Below are positions 1-11,744 of a stretch of DNA of 64,000 bases, one piece after another. Location: positions 1,552,001-1,616,000 of the forward strand of contig OX485809.1 of assembly GCA_950295325.1 (NCBI GenBank), in the 5' to 3' direction. The notes beneath the pieces were generated by a model that searched no databases, was not told where the DNA came from, and was given only the letters and a program-made list of their open reading frames with translations. The position numbers and the translations under genes were made by a program. This stretch comes from Polytrichum commune. Its lineage: Eukaryota > Streptophyta > Polytrichopsida > Polytrichales > Polytrichaceae. Each line of letters opens with the position of its first letter. Position 1 is the first letter of the stretch.

Positions 1-79
1 TTTGAGTCATAATTAATCTAATATTCCATCTGTATTGACTACTTTCACTTGTCTGTGTACACTTGACTACTGGCTGCAG

Positions 80-2686
80 GGAGTTGGAAATCAGAGCAGC
101 AGAAGAAAAGCGACTCAAGGGTGATCAGGCTCCTGAAACTATGGATGAATTTGAAGCTCTTGTCCGTACATCTCCCAACAGCAGCTTTGTGTGGATCAAA
201 TATATGGCCTTTATGTTACAGCTTGCAGATGTTGAGAAAGCAAGGGCCATTGCTGAAAGGTTTGTTTGCCACCATTGTTTAGTGGTAGTTTAATCCATTT
301 GTAAAATTTGTGGGTATATCTCTCACTCAGGAATGGGCTCAAGGTTCGAAGTTGTATGTTACTGCTAGTCTTCAGAATTCAGTGTCACCAGTGGTGATAC
401 ATTGATATAGAGGGAAATAATCTCCAAAGGTTGAATAATCATTGCTTCAGGCAATTTTGTTACTCAATTTGTGTGTTGTGACGGTGTATAAGTGGTTGGG
501 GCAGCTTAGTTTGTTACAACTGATTCTTTGGGATCCACTTATGGCATATTTGGATTTAGATTTCTGTTTTCTTCATACTCGTGAACTGCTGAGCTTGCTC
601 TCTGACAAGAATTTCTTGGAACTTGAACTTTCAAAAGTAACTTGCATTTGAGTTCAGAGTTGAAGGGGTTTAGGATGGATCATCAAATTGACAGCCATAT
701 TTCAATGGTTCAGGGCGTTGCAGACTATAAATTACAGAGATGAGGCTGAGAAGTTCAATGTGTGGATAGCCTATTTGAACCTTGAGAATGTCTACGGAAA
801 ACCTCCTAAGGTTCTTTGTTCTCTACCAGTACCTACTTATCACTGCATGTCCTAGAGATTGACTTCTATACCTTATGAAACTTTGAATCTGGATTTGAAA
901 TTGCAGAAGAGGACTCCTCTTTTGTATGTGCTATATTTGGTCGTAATTGTAAGGCTTACTATCTAAAATTGTTGTCAAGCAGGAGGCTGTGTTGGAGCTT
1001 TTTCAAAAGGCTTTGCTTTACAATGACACGAAGAAACTCTACTTTGCACTATTGGGTATTTATGAGAACCCAAAGCAGCCTCAGGGTGTTCAACATGACA
1101 TGGCTGACCAGTTGCTGAAGACCATGACACGCAAATTCAACACATCTGCCAAGGTGACATTCTTTGCTGCAAATTGGCTTGTAGATCAGTCAGTAACATT
1201 GTTTGTCGTAAATCTGGCTGCAATAAAGTGGGTTTCAGTTGTGGTAGCTTGTTGTCCAAGAATATCACTCAGTCATTACAAGGTCTACTGGTTCAATAAT
1301 TCTCAATGGAGTTTCCTGAGGTGTTTTCCTATAGGCAATGTTGGGACTGGGTCTTGTTAGGTTGTCTAAACAGTACCAGTTGATTGTTATGTCTGCATGG
1401 CTTAGAGATTGATGTGTACCAACAATGTCTGTTAGGGGGTGTTGACGTTGTTGAGGTTCATCATTGACATAATACCAGCATCTGCAAACATCGGGAATGG
1501 TTTACACTGAACTTGAATGTTGCTCCTCTTGACATATAGGTTTGGCTCAAGCAAATACAGAGCCTTCTGGCAAGAGGTATGGGAGATGCAGCACACAAGG
1601 CATTAGACCAGTCACTTCTCAGCCTCCCACGTCGTAAACACATCAAAGTCATCAGCCAGGCTGCCCTTCTTGAGTTCAAAATTGGATCTGTTGAGAGAGC
1701 TCGGTCTATGTTTGAGGGCATTCTGCGCAATTACCCAAAACGAACCGATCTTTGGAGTGTCTATCTTGATCAGGTGCCCCCTGCCCCTGAATGGTTTATA
1801 TCTGCCTTAAACCTCGTAAATCAATCCAAGGGAGCCTTATTGCATTTTCATGGCATGCAAGATTGTGATAATCATCATAGGCCTTGTCTTCCTCCACCGC
1901 AGATGATTCAACAGGAACAAACAACTGTTAATCTCGTAAATAGGATCATATCAGAGCCTATTCTTGAGGAATGTATATATTGACGCACATCAATGTTGGG
2001 CTATTTCAGGAAATTCGAGTAGGAGAAATTACTGTAATTCGAGCTTTGTTTGAAAGGGTGATCTGCTTAGAGCTTCCAGCCCGCAAAATGAAGGTGTGTA
2101 TCAAGACTAATTTCTGACCTTGAAGGTGCAACAGAACCATTATGTTATAATTCAGAAACCAAGTTCAAGATGTTGTTGTATTCATCTGTATCAAAGCCTG
2201 GAGCACTATGTTCCATGAAATAGAGCGATTTGTGTACCCAGTCAACAAAATTATGAGTAGAGCATATTATGAGTAGGTTCACTTGCATCCTTTTAACTCA
2301 TCTCTTGAGTAGAGCAACCAATGTCTTCAGTTCCTGAGGTTAGATATGATGTTTTTCGAAAGCTAGAGGATAACATCAAATTCAGACAAGGCTAGGAACT
2401 GCAATAAAGTCTGGGCCTGGTTTAGTATTTAGAAGTTATGATTCAGCGATTTCCAAAGATCTCGTGAAGGAAAGCTACATAGTAAGCAGTCAAAAGACTA
2501 GGTAGGTGTTAACGAAATGGTATATAATAGTGCAGTAACAAACACGTTTGGATGTTGGGAATCTTCTTCTTGGTGCAGTTTCTATTCAAGAAGTATTTGG
2601 ATTACGAGAAGCAACATGGGGATGTAGCAAGAGTGGAGCATGTGAAGAAAAAGGCTATGGAGTATGTTGAGACAAAGCTTGGCTGA
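80..2686 (+). CDS. RRP5: RRP5 (PDCD11 homologue), 3' part, six exons, partial at 5' end
   Basis: C-terminal 290 residues of the nucleolar pre-rRNA processing factor RRP5, which is known to act in both small- and large-subunit rRNA maturation. Exons read as 80-259, 714-810, 983-1153, 1540-1773, 2010-2093 and 2579-2686, all with GT-AG introns; the first junction splits an AGG codon and the others fall between codons. The joined protein is a run of HAT (half-a-TPR) helices: a [19 protein letters not shown] helix pair with WIKYM and [10 protein letters not shown], then [46 protein letters not shown], and a last [11 protein letters not shown] helix before the stop at 2684-2686. This is the known C-terminal HAT domain of RRP5; the N-terminal S1 repeats would lie upstream of the window. 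No frameshift or internal stop is seen, so the gene is probably functional. Exon edges come from splice consensus and frame continuity, not transcripts. Confidence 0.93.
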
Positions 2687-3250
2687 TTTTCTTTCTAGAT
2701 TTACTTATCTTAACTGCAGAGAATCATCAGTTCCAAAAGTGGGACCTAATTATTTTTGGACCTCATTTAAAGGCTTCAAGCTCGGCACCTAGTTATTTTC
2801 TGATCCCATAACATCATGTTCACCATTATATAAAGTTTCTCATCTGGGTAACTGTTTTATGTGAGGGGTCACCCTACTTTCATTGAAATGACTTCTGTAA
2901 TACGTGAGGGAAACTTCAACATTTGGGTATTTTTCTGTACTCATACAGTAATAGGAGTGTGTCACTTGCATTAGTTGGGGTCATAATCAGTTGGCTATTC
3001 ATTGAACAAGAACATCATGGTTTGAGTGCTAAAGTGGACTATCTTCCTCTCATCAGATCCAAGCTCCCAAAAACATGTGTGGAGCCTGTGATCGTTTTTA
3101 TGGAGTCTCCATTCAAGACGTTTCTGTATCTTGTGTATATATTAGGTTTAGTATCTTATATATATATATATTCTGTAAAGTACTCTGTGTAAGCAGCGAT
3201 AGTTGTTTGGGGCTTTGCCTCCACCTCTCTGCTAAGGTATATGTCCCTAT
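2687..3250 (+). other. RRP5 3' UTR and downstream flank
   Basis: AT-rich sequence after the RRP5 stop, with a short TA microsatellite near 3160. Part of it is presumably the 3' UTR. I see no clear AATAAA signal and cannot place the poly(A) site. The open frames here have no recognisable domain. Confidence 0.4.
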
Positions 3251-3430
3251 TATGGGCATGTCCAATTCCCACGACAGTTTTCAAATGAGCACATTGGTTT
3301 TCCCAATTGTGGACTATTGGACCTAGAATGGTGTATATTTTGAGCACTCTCATATGTATTTTGGGTTTCCATTCTTGTCATTAGAAGCTTTGCCACATAC
3401 TGCTCAAATGGAGGTGTCCAATTATTTTGA
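3250..3430 (+). repeat. Dispersed repeat family B, copy 1
   Basis: Shares with other copies a piece like GGACCTAGAATGGTGTATAT, then a stretch about poorly matching antisense of 'anchored' words such as CACATACTGCTCAAATG and GGTGTCCAATTATT. The same ordered blocks return near 6.1, 8.2, 9.4, 10.6, 10.9, 22.7, 24.2, 37.1, 37.9 and 41.8 kb. The class is unknown; no coding capacity. Confidence 0.6.
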
Positions 3431-4260
3431 TGTATTTTGATCCAACATCTTTGACAATGAGCGGGGAGGACCGGCAGTCCCATACAAATGAACTAACTAA
3501 TATGGACCATAAATTGGGTATAGTAGGGGGCAACCGGATGGGCATCCGATTATTTATGGGAGCAAACTAGATATCAACCGGACTTCATTTTGAAATAATG
3601 GATAATTGGGGGGTTAACTTACTAGTACCTCAGACATAAACCGTCCCCCTTGAGGACATTGGCTGATATTGGATGACCCCTGAGGGTATGGACCAGATTT
3701 CAACCGTGTATGAACCTGAGGGTCATGAGGGGGGAGTACTCCCCTAGATCACCATTTTTTGACTCTCAAGCATGGGAATCTTTTGCAGTCTCTCCTCTCT
3801 CAAGCACATAACTCTTTTGCAGCTTTGTTTTTGAAGTTTGCAAATTTGCCTTCATCTCCATTCATCTTAGGCCCTTCCATATTTTCCCCCTCTACCAATG
3901 ATTCATTTCAGCACTCCCTTATGTCCGCTTCCACATCGCAATTTTTTGCTTTAGATCTACCTCTAAAGCTTGCCACAACTTCTGCTACTAAACTTGTGTC
4001 AAAAACCTTGTGAGCTTACACTGTGTGTACCTAATATTTTAGGTGAGTATCCATTTCTTTCAGTTTGATCCATGTTGGATTGATGACAATGATGTCCTCG
4101 TGTTTAACTTTGTAATTCTCTTCTGTATAAAGATCACCTGTTCATTGTGAATATGGTGTTGTTGTGTTTCATGCTGACTACCTAATCTATAAACAATATG
4201 TTTTGTCTCAAAAGTGTATTGTAAAGGCCCATGTCCAATTGTGGCATTCACTTAGGGTTT
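3431..4260. other. Intergenic, no recognised feature
   Basis: Unremarkable AT-rich sequence. Open frames at 3759-4013 (+) and 4060-4251 (-) have no recognisable domain and no flanking signals of a gene. Confidence 0.4.
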
Positions 4261-4485
4261 GATGCAAGGAACTGAGAGAACCGACCTCTAGTTACAGATG
4301 AACCAGTTGAGAAATATCCGGCTGAAATTTAAGACTTCAGGAAAATTACTGAAGATTTCAGAGGAATCTATGGAATATAACTCAAATTGATAAATAAAAA
4401 CCCAAAAGATCAAAGCGTGTAACCAGTTGGACTTGGAAAACACTAGGATTTTAACAGATTATGCCCAGAAACCTCCCTTGACACT
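4261..4485 (+). repeat. Dispersed repeat family A (TIR MITE), copy 1
   Basis: About 210-230 bp element whose core reads GTTACAGATGAACC near the left end and TATGCCCA plus a C-rich block near the right end. Comparison of seven copies in the window suggests imperfect terminal inverted repeats close to AATGTCCGGGGAGAA. This copy has a decayed left terminus. No coding capacity; a nonautonomous DNA transposon is the best guess. Confidence 0.7.
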
Positions 4486-6060
4486 GGTTTGATGTATTTT
4501 GTGAGCATCTTAATGGGTCAAGAGAATATTGTGTTAAGATTGGGTGCAAGCCTTTGCATGTAAGGCTCATTGTGATTCGTCCACTCTTACCTGGCATTGT
4601 GCTCTAGGATTCCACATAGTGTGAGTAGCAACATAAGTTGGCCAATTTAGATTATATGTTGTAGATTTGACTTTCCTTGTATTCTTGTAGGGAAGTATAA
4701 TCTAACATGCAAATTGCTACTAACTTTTGTGAGTGTTGCAAGAAGGAACATGTTGGGAAGGAGTATTGTTTTTTGAATAGTGAATTATGGGGCACAAGGA
4801 CATGTGATTTCCTCAAATGAGACCTTGATGATTATGTGCGTGTATGAAGTGTCATTTTAGTTTTGGCGATAGTAAGTGGGATGTTAAATTTCCCAACAAG
4901 CATTTATGATTTTGATAAGAATTCTTATGTACAACCTAACAAATTTCTTTGATCTAAGCTCCAACACTTATTAGCTTATTGGGAAAGCACTACTTGGAGG
5001 AGGTGTCACATAGAGCGCTCAACTTGTATCAACAATTGTTTTGACAAATTTTCTTTTATAAACCCTATTCGTCTAGAGTCTTGGAATTGCTGCTTGTGTG
5101 GTGAGTGTGTGGTGATTTTGTGACAAAGTTAGGATGGGATTACAAAGTGTTGGATGCTTTATTTGTGATGATTAAAGATGTGGGTGAAAATGTGGTGTTA
5201 TTTGCTTAACTTTGCATCTTCTATGATAGATTGTTGATAGTATGATGATGGTCTCATATGTGTGACTTTTGGTTTTAGAGGGGTTAAGAATCCTTGGCCC
5301 CCAAGCAGCAATGTGGGGGGCTTTGTTAGGGATGATCCATGACAAGGATGTTGGGAATGAATTTTGAAATCTCAATTTTTTTTTTGGTTTTCTTTGTTTC
5401 CTAACCAAATGATCAAACAAAAATCCGGTTTTCTAACTATTTAGTTTTCAAGGGGTCTGGTTTTTAATTGAGAGGGGTAAACAAGTTGGAAAAAAATTTA
5501 CTTAATTTGTTTTGGATTCTCATATTCAACCTAGAATGTGACTGAGTTCGCTTTACCATGCAACTAATTTTATGAAGGTGGGATGCATGCACCAATAACA
5601 TAATTTGAAAATGAATGCACTGAGCCACCACAATTTGGTGATTGAGCTCCCAAAAAAATACAATGTCTGGCTCAACATGGGAGTGGCAAGGAACCTTACT
5701 TCAAGTAACAAGGGCATTTTTCACGGGAGGGTCTACATGGCTAATTTATGGGCAGGAGGATCTTGGGTTTTGAAATGCATGCAAATTCCCACAAACCCCA
5801 AATCGGTATTAGATTTTTCCTATCTCCTCCACACATTCTCAAGAACTTGAAAAAATACGAGTGTTGAAAAACTCCGACAAGAGCGCCTCAATCCCATAGA
5901 AAGTGTCTGTGTAAGACACATCTACTTGACCTTGATTGTTTTTGTCTTTGCCTCTTGCTCTCTAATTGTGTAGTACGCAGTCATTGCCACTAGAGTGTAA
6001 GGTAGACATGCATATTTCAGACTCCTACTTTTCAGTGCAAAATTGAAAATTAACATGCTT
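4486..6060. other. Intergenic, no recognised feature
   Basis: Low-information AT-rich DNA. The open frames here (for example 5172-5420 - and 5605-5850 +) have no recognisable domain, and I see no paired terminal repeats. Confidence 0.4.
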
Positions 6061-6061
6061 G

Positions 6062-6250
6062 TTAAATGGGGTCATACAACCCCCCCCCCCCCCAACCCCC
6101 AAATTTGTCGACCACTAAACCTAAAATGGTTAGCTCATTTTGAACACATAGTCCAATCTTTTTTAAACACTTGTCTTTTAGGTGTCTATTCTTAGATCCA
6201 CACATGACCACATACCACTCAAATATGGGTGTCCACATTATTGCTATGTT
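6062..6250 (+). repeat. Dispersed repeat family B, copy 2, with C14 tract
   Basis: Contains the blocks AACCTAAAATGGTTAGCTC-like, then CCAATCTTTTTTAAACACTTG, then CCACATACCACTCAAATAT and GGTGTCCACATTATT shared by family B. A run of 14 C lies at 6080-6093, where another copy (41.77 kb) also has a C run, so the tract is part of the repeat and has expanded. Confidence 0.65.
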
Positions 6251-6550
6251 GGAGTTAGGCATGTGTCCCTTACGACGCTCATGATGAGTCATTCTGACAA
6301 GTCTCCCATCTTGGTCTTTCACTTTCTTTGATCCTTCCTGATCATGAGCCCCCGACCCTGACTGCATCTGTGAGCAATGGGATTTCCCCCTGCATCTGGC
6401 CATGCTGCAAAGCAACGTTAAAACACGACAGGAGCTTCCTGCCTGTGCATCAAATCAAACATAGCCAATAGATTGACGTAGAACGACTGCCACTGTAACT
6501 AGGCAGGCTCCTGCTTATTGTGGCGTTGTGTGTTTGTAGTGTATCATCAA

Positions 6551-6752
6551 CCCCAGGAACAAGGAGGGAGACCCATCTGCCAGTTACAGATGACCTTGTT
6601 GAAGGTTCAAGACTTCAGGAAAATCACCAATCGTTTTTGGAGGAATCTATGGAACACACCTCAAATCGCTACAGAAAAAAACCAAAAGATCACACCATGT
6701 AACCGGCTGCACTTGGAAACTCTACGATTTCGAACGATCCTGCCCAGGCATT
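6551..6752 (+). repeat. Family A MITE, copy 2 (internal deletion)
   Basis: Starts with a GGAACAAGGAGGGAGACC version of the left terminus and continues CAGTTACAGATGA. It lacks about 30 bp around the GTTGAGTTTGAGAAAT block present in copies 3, 5 and 6. It retains GACTTCAGGAAAATCACC, GATCACACCATGTAACCGG and the right-hand TGCCCAGGCATT end. Confidence 0.65.
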
Positions 6753-6759
6753 GTATCAG

Positions 6760-7354
6760 CCTTGAAACTTTGTTCCCTTGCTTTCACTTGAGATCACTCT
6801 TCAATAACGAGTATACAATGACCCACAACATCCAGGTCCTCAAGACCATCACATTATTCAACAATCACTACAAAGTTGGGTGGGGCCGGGAACAAGTCAC
6901 GCAGTGTTTCGAACTACACTTGACGATTCTCTCTTACCAACCGATTTCAGCGTGGTAATTAAACTCGGGTGAAGCACTCTCACTAATATTCTTTAAAAAT
7001 GGGAATGACTCGTAACAGTTGAATAATGTTATGAATGATGTTGTGTCCTCACTTGTTGTCAGTATAATGGGCAAGTCAAATTTGTATAATACGGGAGTCA
7101 AAGTCGAGTCAGCTCAGTATTATCGCTTGCGTTCCCTGGCACTCTCTCTCTCTCCCCTTCATGAGTGTGTGTCAGACCAAACCCTTGAATGTTGGTACCC
7201 ACACTGCTACAATTCGCAACATGACGTGGTCCACATGCAGCCCTAAGTTAGTACCACTTGGGGAGGGATTGGTACTGATTGTATTGTTCTCACGTTTTCA
7301 CTAGATTCTTCAGAAATCGGAACAAAGGAAGGCGATGAGTGGGGAGAGCCGAGC
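6760..7354. other. Intergenic, no recognised feature
   Basis: No domain, repeat or paired terminus recognised. The open frame covering 6518-6958 overlaps family A and is a shadow of it. Confidence 0.35.
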
Positions 7355-7901
7355 GTTACACTAGTTTTGGTCTAATTAGTGTGGGTTGCCATTCAGAGTT
7401 ACATGTTGCTATGAATTTTTATCGACCGTATCAGTTTTCACCTACTATGGTGTATCATATTCTTCGGTGTGCATACTAACTACACTAAATAGGATATTTA
7501 GGGTTTCACACACTGAATACGAACGCATACACTAAATATCACTAGCACTATGGAAGTAAGTAACATTAAATGTAAACTCAAACACTAAATATCAACTATG
7601 GTAATATGTGGAATTTACATGTTTGAATTTAGTGTTCGTAAGGATATGGGAAAAAGTTTTAAAAAAACAATGATAAAAGGAGAATTCCAACATATCTTCT
7701 AGCATATCTTCTAATATTTATTGTCAAGAAAATTGAAAATTAGTGTTGAGCAGGGTAGGGTGGTAACAACATTAAATATTATCAAACACTAAATATCATA
7801 TTTAGTGTATTGATGTTATTTGGGTAAAATTTGATAAGATGTTATAGCACTACGTAACTCCAAATGGTGACACATGCTAATTAGACAAAGTAGTGTAGTT
7901 A
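7355..7901. repeat. Family C MITE, copy 1, TIRs about 45 bp
   Basis: Left arm from about 7366 reads GGTCTAATTAGTGTGGGTTG then CCATTCAGAGTTACATGTTG. The right arm, 7841-7890, carries the inverted version with ACTCCAAATGGTGACACATG and CTAATTAGACAAAG. A smaller copy with the same arms lies at 44604-44830. The interior is rich in ACTAAATAT words, including a near-perfect hairpin at about 7788-7810 (ACACTAAATAT, one base, then its inverse). No coding capacity. Exact edges and target duplication are uncertain because family A copy 3 abuts the right end. Confidence 0.75.
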
Positions 7902-8098
7902 CAGATAGACTGGTTGAGTTTGAGAAGTGACCTGTTGAAGGTTCAAGACGTCAAGAAATTTACTGATCGTTTTAGAAGAGTGTATGGGATATACCTCAAA
8001 TTAATAAAGAAAACCGAAAGATCACAACATGTAATCGGCTGGACTTGGGAACACTGAGATCTTGATTGAGTATGTCCAAAAATCTCCATGGGCATTGG
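7896..8098 (+). repeat. Family A MITE, copy 3
   Basis: Contains GTTACAGATAGACTGGTTGA, GTTGAAGGTTCAAGACGTC, GATCACAACATGTAATCGG and a right end near ATCTCCATGGGCATT. It sits immediately beside the right arm of family C copy 1. Confidence 0.7.
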
Positions 8099-8179
8099 TG
8101 TGTGGGTGTTATGAGGTTCGTTTTTCGTGTTCTCCAACTTCGACCGATTAGGTTCACACAGTGAAACTTGTGTTGTAGT

Positions 8180-8432
8180 AGTGGTGTGTGATCAAGTTTG
8201 GCTCCGAAAACGAATACCAAAAAGACATTTATTTCCAAGAGAGATTGGACTACATGCTCAAGATATGATAACCATTTTAGGTTCAATAGTCAACATAACC
8301 GGGGGGAACCTATATGACCACTTAATGAGCATGAGGATCTATCCTCATGTTCACATGAGCTCTGAAAATCATGAGTCAAATGACTACATGCACAATATGG
8401 ATTTGTTAATCATCTTGTACTAATGGCGTGTT
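8180..8432 (-). repeat. Family B, copy 3 (long copy)
   Basis: Inverse of the other copies: AAGAGAGATTGGACTACATG, then ACCATTTTAGGTTCAATAG, then TATATGACCACTTAATGAGC. It extends further than most, through AATCATCTTGTACTAATGG to GCGTGTTTCATAGCC. That distal block, as TATGAAACACGC on the other strand, also opens the copies near 36.97 and 41.62 kb, so the full family unit is at least about 400 bp. Confidence 0.65.
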
Positions 8433-8772
8433 TCATAGCCTATGCGAAGTGCCATGTGTAGGGAGAAAAAATGTCCAAATAACACACACCATATCTTTGA
8501 AAAGGAGCTTGCACCAGTTGCACCACCCAATTCTTAATATGAAACCAAATTGGACTCTTTTCAAAACCATCACAACATTACACAACAACGTGGACCCTCA
8601 AAATATGACAGTGGAATGATGGGAGTTCAATCTAAATATGGGTCTCCTTGCACAACTTTTCAAGCACCCCACTTTTATGTTTTGAGGGCCCACAAAATGA
8701 GAGTTGAACCCTAAGTGATGTTACGACCCTCATTACGTCATCTTAATCAATTTCAACTACTATGTACATGTA

Positions 8773-9000
8773 TAGTGACTGGGGAGGATTTGGGGCATAA
8801 TTGGTCTAAATCTTACTGTTTCCAAGTTCAACAGCTTACATGTTGTGATCTTTCACTTTTCCTTATACTAATTGGAGGTATATTCCATAGATTCCTCCAA
8901 AACAATCAGTAATTTTTTTCCTGAAGTCTTCAACTTGAACCGGTTATTTCTCAAACTCAAACTGGTTCATCTGTAACTAGCGGTTGCTTCCCCTGTTCAT
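8773..9000 (-). repeat. Family A MITE, copy 4, inverted
   Basis: Inverse orientation: starts GTGACTGGGGAGGATTTGG, passes CTTACATGTTGTGATC and GAAGTCTTCAACTTGAACCG, and ends GTAACTAGCGGTTGCTTCCC followed by CTGTTCAT. It matches the copies at 4.26 and 9.61 kb along its length. Confidence 0.75.
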
Positions 9001-9394
9001 GGACTAGGTACATGTGTGCTCTTGCATCGTAACCAACTAGGGTAAGTGGCCCTAAAACATAGCTTTTTAAAAAAACCCGATTACACAACTTCTCTTAGCT
9101 GTTAAACTTGCAATTAGTACAACTTAATTAGCATATCCAGACCGAAGCCATAAACCATTTTTGTCAAAATTAATGGAGGTCGTCCAAACATTTTGTATAA
9201 TATCAAAGTGAGGAGTGTTTTTCTTCCTAGAGGATTACATAGCATGCATTCCCACACAACTGTGTGGAAAGAAATGAAAAGGAAATATTGGTGTCCGTGC
9301 ACTGATGTGAATGTGAGCCCATTTTCTTTACATTGATCACGGGTATGCATGGTGTATTACCTTCTTCTCCGAAAGTGGGGTCTGTCCCACAATT

Positions 9395-9495
9395 GTGATA
9401 ACTATTGGATCTAGAATAAATAATTTTTTTACACAATCGTTCAATCTCTTGAAATCCGCAACTAAATTCATGCCACTCAAACATGGGGGTCCGAT
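9395..9495 (+). repeat. Family B, copy 4 (fragment)
   Basis: Contains TATTGGATCTAGAATAAATA, CGTTCAATCTCTTGAAATC and CATGCCACTCAAACATGGG, the ordered blocks of family B. Confidence 0.5.
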
Positions 9496-9609
9496 TAAGA
9501 TGAGTGACTGAATTATGTCAGATCACCTTATAACAAGCGGTCAATGTTCATTGACCCTTCCGTGCTCGAAAGGACAGCTTTCATGTTTCAACCCTTTGGA
9601 TCCACATCT

Positions 9610-9834
9610 ATGTCCGGGGAGAACCGGCGGTTAGTTATAGATGAACCGGTTGAGTTTGAGAAATAACCGGTTGAAGCTCGAGACTTCAGGAGAATTAGCG
9701 ATCATTTTAGAGGAATCTATAGAAGAATATACCTCAAATGAATGAAAGCAAAATTGGAAGATGTCAACATGTAAGCGGCTGGATTTAGAATCACTAGGAT
9801 CTTGACTGACTATGTCCAAAAACTTCCCAGACAT
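9610..9834 (+). repeat. Family A MITE, copy 5, best-preserved left terminus
   Basis: Starts ATGTCCGGGGAGAACCGG, which is the inverse of the right end of copy 6 (TTCTCCCCGGACA at about 20459-20471), so the family has terminal inverted repeats. The interior has GAACCGGTTGAGTTTGAG and GACTTCAGGAGAATTAG. The right end is AACTTCCCAGACATT. The 94-bp foldback at 9844 inserted within a few bases of this end. Confidence 0.8.
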
Positions 9835-9843
9835 TAATCCACA

Positions 9844-9937
9844 GATTTGGGCGAACCAACCCATACACTTGTTCCTTGTTGGATGCCTAAATCCTTGCTT
9901 CCAAGGAACTAGTGTATGGGTTGGTTCGCCCCAACCC
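9844..9937 (+). mobile_element. 94-bp foldback MITE with perfect 9-bp TSD (copy 1)
   Basis: The element runs from GATTTGGGCGAACCAACCC to GGTTCGCCCCAACCC. Its two halves are nearly complete inverted repeats (GAACCAACCCATACACT in the left arm, its inverse in the right arm). It is flanked by TAATCCACA at 9835-9843 and again at 9938-9946. A 9-bp target duplication is the hallmark of Mutator-like (MULE) transposition. It has no coding capacity and would need a transposase supplied from elsewhere. A second copy of the same length is at 53137-53230. Confidence 0.9.
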
Positions 9938-9949
9938 TAATCCACATAT

Positions 9950-10555
9950 ACAACGTTCATTAGTGGAGGGCTTAATTGTTCACATAGTAATCTAAGTTTG
10001 GTACGCTACTTTGAATACTTTTGAAGTGGCGTTTGCTTCATTGTCAAATTTCTTGTCACAATTTGAATCAAAGGTTTGTCCTAATTTTCACATGTGTTTA
10101 TCATAGGTGATAAGCAGGTTTGACACAAATTAAATCAAAGCTTAAGCAAAGTGCCATATGTCACCTCATAACATTAGCATTTCAACATCAATGTGCCGAA
10201 CTTGTTTTCCACCTACATTAGATATTGTACTTTGGAAAAACTTACTAAATCCATGTCTTCGTGCATGCAACTGAAACAAGTATATTTTCTTAGCACTAGG
10301 TACTAAGGTATGTGAGTTTTAGGTGGGGATCCTTCCTAATTGGATGCCTACATTTGAGTGGTATGTGGCAAAGCTTGAAGGTAGTTAAGAACGGACATTG
10401 TGTGATTCATGTTATCATAACATCATTCAACTACTACCAACCGTTCTATTCTAATAATATTTAATAACAATGTTTCACCCAAATTTATCAGTTTGAATTT
10501 GCTTATATTCCCGACCCCACCCAACTTAGTCACTTGGTTGAATAATGCTATGACA
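9950..10555. other. Intergenic with a scrap of family B
   Basis: Mostly unrecognised AT-rich DNA. About 10350-10372 carries CATTTGAGTGGTATGTGGC, the inverse of the family B right-end block. Confidence 0.35.
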
Positions 10556-10665
10556 GTGAGGTTCGACTATATGCTCAAACTTGATTAACCACTCTAGGTC
10601 CAATATTTACACAAGTGGGAGGCCCTATGTGACCACTTAAGACATAAGAGAACTTTGACTTTGAC
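10556..10665 (-). repeat. Family B, copy 5
   Basis: Inverse orientation: GGTTCGACTATATGCTCAAA, CACTCTAGGTCCAATATTT, CCCTATGTGACCACTTAAG. Confidence 0.55.
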
Positions 10666-10874
10666 AATGTCATGACTTTCGTAGTTTCAACTCTTTTTCC
10701 GAAATAAGTTGCAATGACAACTTGTGTGATTTGTAAATACGAACCACATGAGACATCTTTTAATAAGATCCAATGGCCAAATATGCATGTGGAGTTGGAA
10801 GTGCCAACAATAGGGTCACAAAGGTTATACAATATATGGGACTTGATTAAACAATACCCTATTTCAAACACCTA

Positions 10875-10990
10875 TGTTGGAGTGGTATATGGCAAGGCTA
10901 GTAGTCAAGAATGGACATTAAAAAGACACATGGTACAATGAGATTGGACTACATGTTCAAAATAAGTACACCATTCTAGGTTCAAAGAAA
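10875..10990 (-). repeat. Family B, copy 6 (fragment)
   Basis: Inverse orientation: GGAGTGGTATATGGCAAGG, CAAGAATGGACATTAAAAAG, GAGATTGGACTACATGTTC, CCATTCTAGGTTCAAA. Same block order as the copy at 8.18 kb. Confidence 0.55.
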
Positions 10991-11109
10991 ATGAAACACT
11001 TGTAGCTTGTACCAGCGGAATATGAGCCCATGAACTTTCTATTGATCATAACTTGCCATGATGCAATATAAGGTGTTATGCCTACCTGTCAGGAGGTGGG
11101 CTCCAGTAG

Positions 11110-11744
11110 AGTATCGTTTGGGTTGGGTGTCATGGGTGGGGGGGGGGGGGGGGGGGGGGGAACGGCCCGGTGCTTGCTTGTTGTCTAGTTTCCTTTTATT
11201 AAGGACTAGGTAGGTGAGGTATTTGATGACGGGTTTGGAGATTTTGGGTTGCTGAATTTCTCTATGGAGTGTTCATGTATGGGCCCCGCCCGTGATGGTG
11301 ATGAGGGGGTTTATTTTCCATCCATTAATTTGTAGCATGTTAATAAGTGGGTCATATTTAGTGTGGTTTTGATTGAGGGCTTGTTCTGGGAATTTGTCAT
11401 GGCAATATGCAAATTCTATGAATTGTAGGGTGTGGGTGGGGGCACGGGTGGGGGATGGAACTATGGGTGTTGGACTTTGGTTTGGGGCTCCTAATATAAA
11501 TAAGATGTTTGGCCTTAGTTTTGCTAGACAATGGCATGGTGGTTTTGCGCATGTGCACATGAGTAACCATTCCGGGATTGTCAAGCCGGGGGGCTTGTTG
11601 TTGAAGTTTCCTTATGGTCAGTGTGAAGCATCAGGTAAATTTGTTAGATTGTATTGATTGGGTGATAAGGTGTATTATTGTTTTGTGGCATGCCATTCGA
11701 AGGCGTTTTATGTGTTGGTTCTCACATGTAGATAGGAGGTGGGG
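11110..11744 (-). pseudogene. LINE ORF2 C-terminal end (- strand), distal to a solo LTR
   Basis: Read on the - strand, this continues the LINE protein whose upstream part ends at 12017. A stretch with EFAYCHDKFPEQALNQNH, YDPLINMLQINGWK and NPLITITGG is open over 11273-11584, followed by a lysine-rich tail. Removing the solo LTR and one GGGG flank joins the two halves in frame (TWP-HLLS), which shows that they were once one ORF. A C-terminal domain after RNase H is known in several LINE clades, but I cannot name the clade. A run of 23 G (11138-11160) marks the far end. Stops and frame changes make it a relic. Confidence 0.7.

Noticed and set aside
2923-3483. Possible further RRP5 exons or a small gene downstream
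   Set aside because: The RRP5 HAT region ends with a normal stop at 2686; later frames have no family match and overlap a family B repeat.
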